A stretch of 9,108 bases of DNA from Flavobacteriaceae bacterium (GTDB lineage Bacteria > Bacteroidota > Bacteroidia > Flavobacteriales > Flavobacteriaceae), in assembly GCA_013001365.1 (NCBI GenBank), contig JABDMQ010000218.1, forward strand, positions 1 to 9,108. Direction: 5' to 3'. Below are positions 5,984 to 9,108 of this stretch, piece after piece (position 1 is the first letter of the stretch; each line of letters opens with the position of its first letter). The position numbers and the translations under genes are program-made. A model generated the notes under the pieces. It was not told the DNA's origin. It saw only the letters and a program-made list of their open reading frames with translations, and did no database searches.

Positions 5984-6839
5984 ATTCCCGCAATGGTTGA
6001 TTGCGTATAAGGTCTATATAAAGATTAACTTTGTCTTTAAGGTCTTTACGCGGTGAAATGAAATCCAAGAAGCCATGCTCTAACAAGAATTCTGAAGTTT
6101 GAAACCCTTCTGGGAGGTCCTTTCCTGTTGTATCCTTTACAACTCTAGGGCCAGCAAAACCAATTAATGCCCCAGGTTCAGCGATATTTATGTCTCCAAG
6201 CATAGCAAATGATGCTGTGGTACCTCCTGTTGTTGGGTCCGTGCATAAAGAAATATAAGGTATCTTGGCATCTGCTAATTGAGCTAGTTTAACAGAAGTC
6301 TTTGCCAACTGCATCAATGATAATGCAGCTTCCATCATACGCGCACCACCAGATTTCGATATGATCATGAACGGAATTTTTTTCTTTAAGGCATGATCCG
6401 CGGCTCGCGCTATCTTTTCACCAACAACACTTCCCATAGAGCCACCTATAAATGTAAAGTCCATGCTTGCAATCACAAGGTCTTTCCCTTTAGATTTTCC
6501 TACTGCAGTCCTTACAGCATCCTTCAAGTCTGTTTTTTCTCTTGCGGCCTTTAACCTATCAGTATATTTTTTGGTGTCCTCGAACCTTAATGGGTCCTTG
6601 GAAATCATGTCCTCATCAAGTTCTTTGTACTTATTGTCATCGAACAGGATTTCGAAATATTCATTGCTACCGATCCTGACATGATATCCGTCTTCTGGGC
6701 TTACATAATAGTTCTTTTCCAGTTCCTCAGCATCAACTATTTTTCCTGTTGGAGATTTATACCACAAGCCTCTGGGCGTGTCTTTTTTCTCCTCGGTGGT
6801 AGTCTGTATCCCTTTTTCTTTTCTCTTGAACCAAGCCAT
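5982..6839 (-). CDS. accD: Acetyl-CoA carboxylase carboxyltransferase subunit beta
   Basis: With AccA it transfers the carboxyl group from biotin (on AccB) to acetyl-CoA, making malonyl-CoA for fatty acid synthesis in the cytosol. The 285-aa length and start (MAWFKRKEKGI) fit the family. Oxyanion and substrate-site motifs are SKSGGARMMEA (161-171) and DPTTGGTTASFAMLGDIN (201-218), followed by EPGALIGFAGPRV (221-233). The N-terminal zinc ribbon of E. coli AccD has four Cys; here that segment reads WYKSPTGK (26-33) and YVSPEDGYH (45-53), with no Cys at all. I recall the same in other Bacteroidota AccD sequences, so this is probably a lineage trait rather than damage. The gene lies 34 nt after fbaA on the same strand and is probably co-transcribed. 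A perfect -7 element at 6869-6876 could give it its own promoter. Its stop codon overlaps the shared terminator. Confidence 0.97.
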   Translation of the reverse strand: MAWFKRKEKGIQTTTEEKKDTPRGLWYKSPTGKIVDAEELEKNYYVSPEDGYHVRIGSNEYFEILFDDNKYKELDEDMISKDPLRFEDTKKYTDRLKAAREKTDLKDAVRTAVGKSKGKDLVIASMDFTFIGGSMGSVVGEKIARAADHALKKKIPFMIISKSGGARMMEAALSLMQLAKTSVKLAQLADAKIPYISLCTDPTTGGTTASFAMLGDINIAEPGALIGFAGPRVVKDTTGKDLPEGFQTSEFLLEHGFLDFISPRKDLKDKVNLYIDLIRNQPLRE

Positions 6840-6868
6840 TCAGTTGATCTTTAAGTTTAGTTAGGGTA

Positions 6869-6876
6869 CAAAGTTA
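6869..6876 (-). promoter_or_regulatory. Candidate accD promoter -7 element over the fbaA stop codon
   Basis: TAACTTTG on the minus strand matches the TAnnTTTG consensus exactly, and its first three bases are the fbaA stop codon. The expected transcript start (about 6862) would give accD a leader of roughly 22 nt. The nearest upstream TTTG is 26 nt away, beyond the usual spacing, so this is tentative. Confidence 0.4.
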
Positions 6877-7941
6877 TAAAGTATTTACGTTATTGAGGTC
6901 TTCAAATGCCTTTTTTAAGCGTTCAACAAAGGCAATCTCGCCTTTTCTAAGCCATACTCTTGGATCGTAGTACTTTTTGTTAGGAACATCATCTCCATCT
7001 GGATTACCTATTTGCCTTTGGAGGTAATCCTTTTTATCTTGAACATAGTCTCTAACACCGCTCAAAAATGCATATTGCATGTCGGTATCAATGTTCATCT
7101 TGATCACACCATAGCTAATACCTTCACGAATTTCTTCAACCGTCGATCCAGATCCTCCATGAAAGACAAAGTCGATATGATTATGTCCAACATTGTATTT
7201 CTTGGAAATATATTCCTGAGAATTCTTCAAGATTTTAGGTGTTAGTTTCACGTTGCCAGGCTTGTACACACCATGGACATTGCCAAATGCTGCTGCCACA
7301 GTGAATTGGTCACTGACCTTGCTTAATTCTTCATACGCATAAGCCACTTCCTCTGGTTGGGTGTAAAGCTTGGAATCATCAACATCGGTATTATCGACTC
7401 CGTCTTCTTCTCCTCCAGTAATTCCGAGTTCGATTTCTAGGGTCATTCCCATTTTGCTCATTCGCTCTAAATACCGCTTGCAGATCTCTATGTTTTCCTC
7501 TAAAGGTTCTTCAGAAAGATCAATCATATGAGAGCTATACAATGATTTGCCAGTTTCTTTGAAATATGCTTCACTGGCATCTAGTAAGCCATCGATCCAT
7601 GGCAACAATTTCTTCGCACAATGATCTGTATGCAGAATTACGGGTACTCCATAGGCTTTTGCCATATGGTGAACATGTTTTGCTCCTGCTATCGACCCTG
7701 CAATGGCAGCTTTTTGATCCTCATTGCTCAACCCCTTTCCGGCATTGAATTGCGCGCCACCATTAGAGAATTGTATGATCACTGGCGCGTTCAATTCCGC
7801 AGCAGTTTCCAAGACCCCATTTATGGAATTCGATCCAATAACATTCACCGCAGGTAAAGCGAATCCTTTCTGTTTTGCTAACTTGAATATCTCTTGTACC
7901 TCGTAACCTGTCGCTACTCCTGGTTTTATATTATGACTCAT
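6874..7941 (-). CDS. fbaA: Fructose-bisphosphate aldolase, class II
   Basis: A zinc-dependent aldolase that splits fructose 1,6-bisphosphate into glyceraldehyde 3-phosphate and dihydroxyacetone phosphate, and runs in reverse in gluconeogenesis; cytosolic dimer. The 355-aa protein resembles E. coli FbaA (class IIA, 359 aa) along its whole length. Visible signatures are VILHTDHCAKKLLPWIDGLL (101-120), containing catalytic D106 and zinc ligand H107; LEIELGITGGEEDGVDN (168-184), with the class II glutamates; FGNVHGVYKPGN (219-230), with zinc ligand H223; FVFHGGSGS (258-266), with zinc ligand H261; and KMNIDTD (281-287). The numbering of ligands is by alignment from memory. The start (MSHNIKPGVATG) matches the family start, with no Shine-Dalgarno before it. 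It precedes accD by 34 nt. The upstream spacer carries a -7 element and a pair of direct repeats. Confidence 0.98.
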   Translation of the reverse strand: MSHNIKPGVATGYEVQEIFKLAKQKGFALPAVNVIGSNSINGVLETAAELNAPVIIQFSNGGAQFNAGKGLSNEDQKAAIAGSIAGAKHVHHMAKAYGVPVILHTDHCAKKLLPWIDGLLDASEAYFKETGKSLYSSHMIDLSEEPLEENIEICKRYLERMSKMGMTLEIELGITGGEEDGVDNTDVDDSKLYTQPEEVAYAYEELSKVSDQFTVAAAFGNVHGVYKPGNVKLTPKILKNSQEYISKKYNVGHNHIDFVFHGGSGSTVEEIREGISYGVIKMNIDTDMQYAFLSGVRDYVQDKKDYLQRQIGNPDGDDVPNKKYYDPRVWLRKGEIAFVERLKKAFEDLNNVNTL

Positions 7942-7984
7942 TTGATTGGTTTTTAGTTGTGATTAATTAAGTGGTGTAAAGGTT

Positions 7985-7992
7985 CAAAAATA
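7985..7992 (-). promoter_or_regulatory. Candidate fbaA promoter -7 element (TATTTTTG)
   Basis: TATTTTTG on the minus strand is a perfect TAnnTTTG match in the 141-bp spacer, 43 nt upstream of the fbaA start codon. No TTG is seen at the right spacing upstream; that place is taken by the TATATAGAG repeats. Confidence 0.5.
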
Positions 7993-8003
7993 GGCATTTT
8001 TTA

Positions 8004-8026
8004 TATATAGAGTGCGTTATATAGAG
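8004..8026. repeat. Paired 9-bp direct repeats upstream of fbaA
   Basis: TATATAGAG occurs at 8004-8012 and again at 8018-8026, a period of 14 bp. It begins 11 nt upstream of the candidate -7 element, where the -33 region would be. It may be a regulator binding site or simply AT-rich promoter DNA. Confidence 0.4.
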
Positions 8027-8082
8027 CTTATGGACCCAGAAAAATGCGAAAGCGTTATCGTTTAATTGAGAATCAATGAGAA

Positions 8083-9108
8083 TTAGAAAGGATAGTTGAT
8101 TCCTATGTTGTAAACGGCATTCTTGAAATTGAAATCATTGAACCATCTGTTCTGGTCTTTATAAGATGGATCGTGTGCCTTGAAACCAATATCGAATCTC
8201 AATACGAAGAAACTAAAATCATATCGAAGGCCGAAACCAGCGCCAATTGCAATATCGCCAAGTGAAGAAAAATCCTTGAATACCGCATCTTCGTCTTCAA
8301 CGTCATCAAGAGCATTCCAGATATTGCCGGCATCTATGAAAAAAGCACCATTAAAATTACCGAACAGATTATAACGATGTTCAATATTGAAAGCCAGTTT
8401 GAGGTTGGCTTCATTGAACTCATTAGTGCTTGAGGTTGTTCCTGGCCCTAAATTATAAGCAGTCCACGCGCGATTGTCGTTAGTTCCTCCTGCAAAGAAA
8501 CTCCTAGAGAAAGGAATACTAGTTGAGTTTCCGTATGGAATTGCAAACCCAAAAAAGCTTCGCATGGCCAAAACATTTTTACTGCCGAGACTCCAATGTT
8601 TCACATAGTCCAACTCAGTTTTAACATATTGGGAATAGGCCACGCCAAAGACTTCGTATTTGCCATTTTGATTTTCTTTTTGTCCTGCCAACCGTGTCAA
8701 GGCTGTAAGTGCGTTACCTGCTAACTCTAGTTTCGCCCTAAAAATCGAGAAATCATTATCGAACAAGTTTTCCCTCTTATCTTTAGTGAAACCAAAATTA
8801 GTGGCGAAAATCAAATTGTTTTCTGTAAGTCGTTGTTTACGCTCGCTGATATTATTTACAGTCTGGACTTGATCATCTGATATATTATTTGGAGGCGTAC
8901 CATCCAATACATCGACCAAGAAGTTATCGGCGCCTGCAGGAATAGTAAGGTTTTCGGTTGCTCCTATATAACCTATATCTTGGGCTATGGCATTCAAGGT
9001 GCTAAATGAATTCTGGTAGACTTCAAAATAATTGTCTGTATTCAGGTTTTTGACAAACTGCACATTAAAAAGGTCCATTCGATTAGTAATTGCAGCAGAA
9101 GGATACCA
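8083..9108 (-). CDS. Omp85-superfamily outer-membrane barrel protein (TamL/BamA-like), C-terminal part
   Basis: The frame is open to the right edge: ten residues (WYPSAAITNR) precede the Met at 9076-9078, which is therefore internal and not the start. The visible 341 residues are the C-terminal part of a larger protein. They look like the second half of a 16-strand Omp85 barrel: many alternating-hydrophobic strands, the segment FFAGGTNDNRAW (about 204-215 of the visible part) where Omp85 proteins carry the loop-6 motif around an Arg, and a C-terminal strand ending NIGINYPF with terminal Phe, the outer-membrane insertion signal. FVLRFDIGFKAHDPSY near the end is typical of Bacteroidota BamA/TamL-type proteins, which insert or move proteins at the outer membrane. 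TamL rather than BamA is my preference, but POTRA domains and N-terminus lie outside. No clear terminator follows it before fbaA. Confidence 0.88.
   Translation of the reverse strand, partial: WYPSAAITNRMDLFNVQFVKNLNTDNYFEVYQNSFSTLNAIAQDIGYIGATENLTIPAGADNFLVDVLDGTPPNNISDDQVQTVNNISERKQRLTENNLIFATNFGFTKDKRENLFDNDFSIFRAKLELAGNALTALTRLAGQKENQNGKYEVFGVAYSQYVKTELDYVKHWSLGSKNVLAMRSFFGFAIPYGNSTSIPFSRSFFAGGTNDNRAWTAYNLGPGTTSSTNEFNEANLKLAFNIEHRYNLFGNFNGAFFIDAGNIWNALDDVEDEDAVFKDFSSLGDIAIGAGFGLRYDFSFFVLRFDIGFKAHDPSYKDQNRWFNDFNFKNAVYNIGINYPF

Noticed and set aside
8041..8082. GC-containing stretch after the outer-membrane protein gene as a terminator
   Set aside because: The only pairing I find (around GCGAAAGC) is a 2-bp stem, far too short. 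The TGAGAAT direct repeat there does not form a hairpin.
9076..9078. ATG at 9078 as the start of the outer-membrane protein
   Set aside because: The frame stays open to the window edge with ten more residues, and the visible part is only the C-terminal half of an Omp85 barrel, so this Met is internal.

Overview
The window is chromosomal DNA of a member of the Bacteroidota, most likely a marine-type Flavobacteriaceae. The evidence is a short (287 aa) primary sigma factor without region 1.1, a zinc-ligand-free AccD, an Omp85 barrel protein of the Bacteroidota TamL/BamA type, a lipoprotein with an acidic stretch after the lipid cysteine, TAnnTTTG-type -7 promoter elements, and the lack of any recognisable Shine-Dalgarno sequence ahead of seven complete genes. 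These are lineage traits recalled from family knowledge; no search was run.

Layout: eight of nine genes are on the minus strand, so in transcription order the window reads from right to left. At the right edge is the 3' part of an Omp85-superfamily outer-membrane protein (8083 to >9108). It is followed by class II fructose-bisphosphate aldolase (fbaA, 6874-7941) and the carboxyltransferase beta subunit of acetyl-CoA carboxylase (accD, 5982-6839). A single plus-strand gene, an unknown lipoprotein (5087-5932), converges on accD through a shared bidirectional terminator and diverges from rpsO. Then come ribosomal protein S15 (rpsO, 4661-4930), polynucleotide phosphorylase (pnp, 2248-4494), the primary sigma factor (rpoD, 1202-2065), a BLUF-domain blue-light sensor (627-1037) and ribulose-phosphate 3-epimerase (rpe, 630 to <1).

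Regulation: strong intrinsic terminators follow rpsO, pnp and rpoD (two in tandem after rpoD), so each appears to be largely its own unit. Candidate -7 promoter elements precede rpsO, accD and fbaA. The rpsO-pnp spacer holds hairpins and short repeats, suggestive of leader-based control as known for S15 and PNPase in other bacteria. BLUF and rpe overlap by 4 nt (ATGA) and must be on one transcript.

Most of the window is ordinary housekeeping content: carbon metabolism, lipid synthesis, RNA turnover, translation and transcription. I do not see a new multi-gene system. The observation most worth follow-up is the small, AT-rich BLUF photoreceptor gene between rpoD and rpe, translationally coupled to rpe and lacking the usual Trp/Met pair of the BLUF switch. 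No tRNA, rRNA, CRISPR array, insertion sequence or attachment site was seen, and there is no gene-free stretch above 300 bases.
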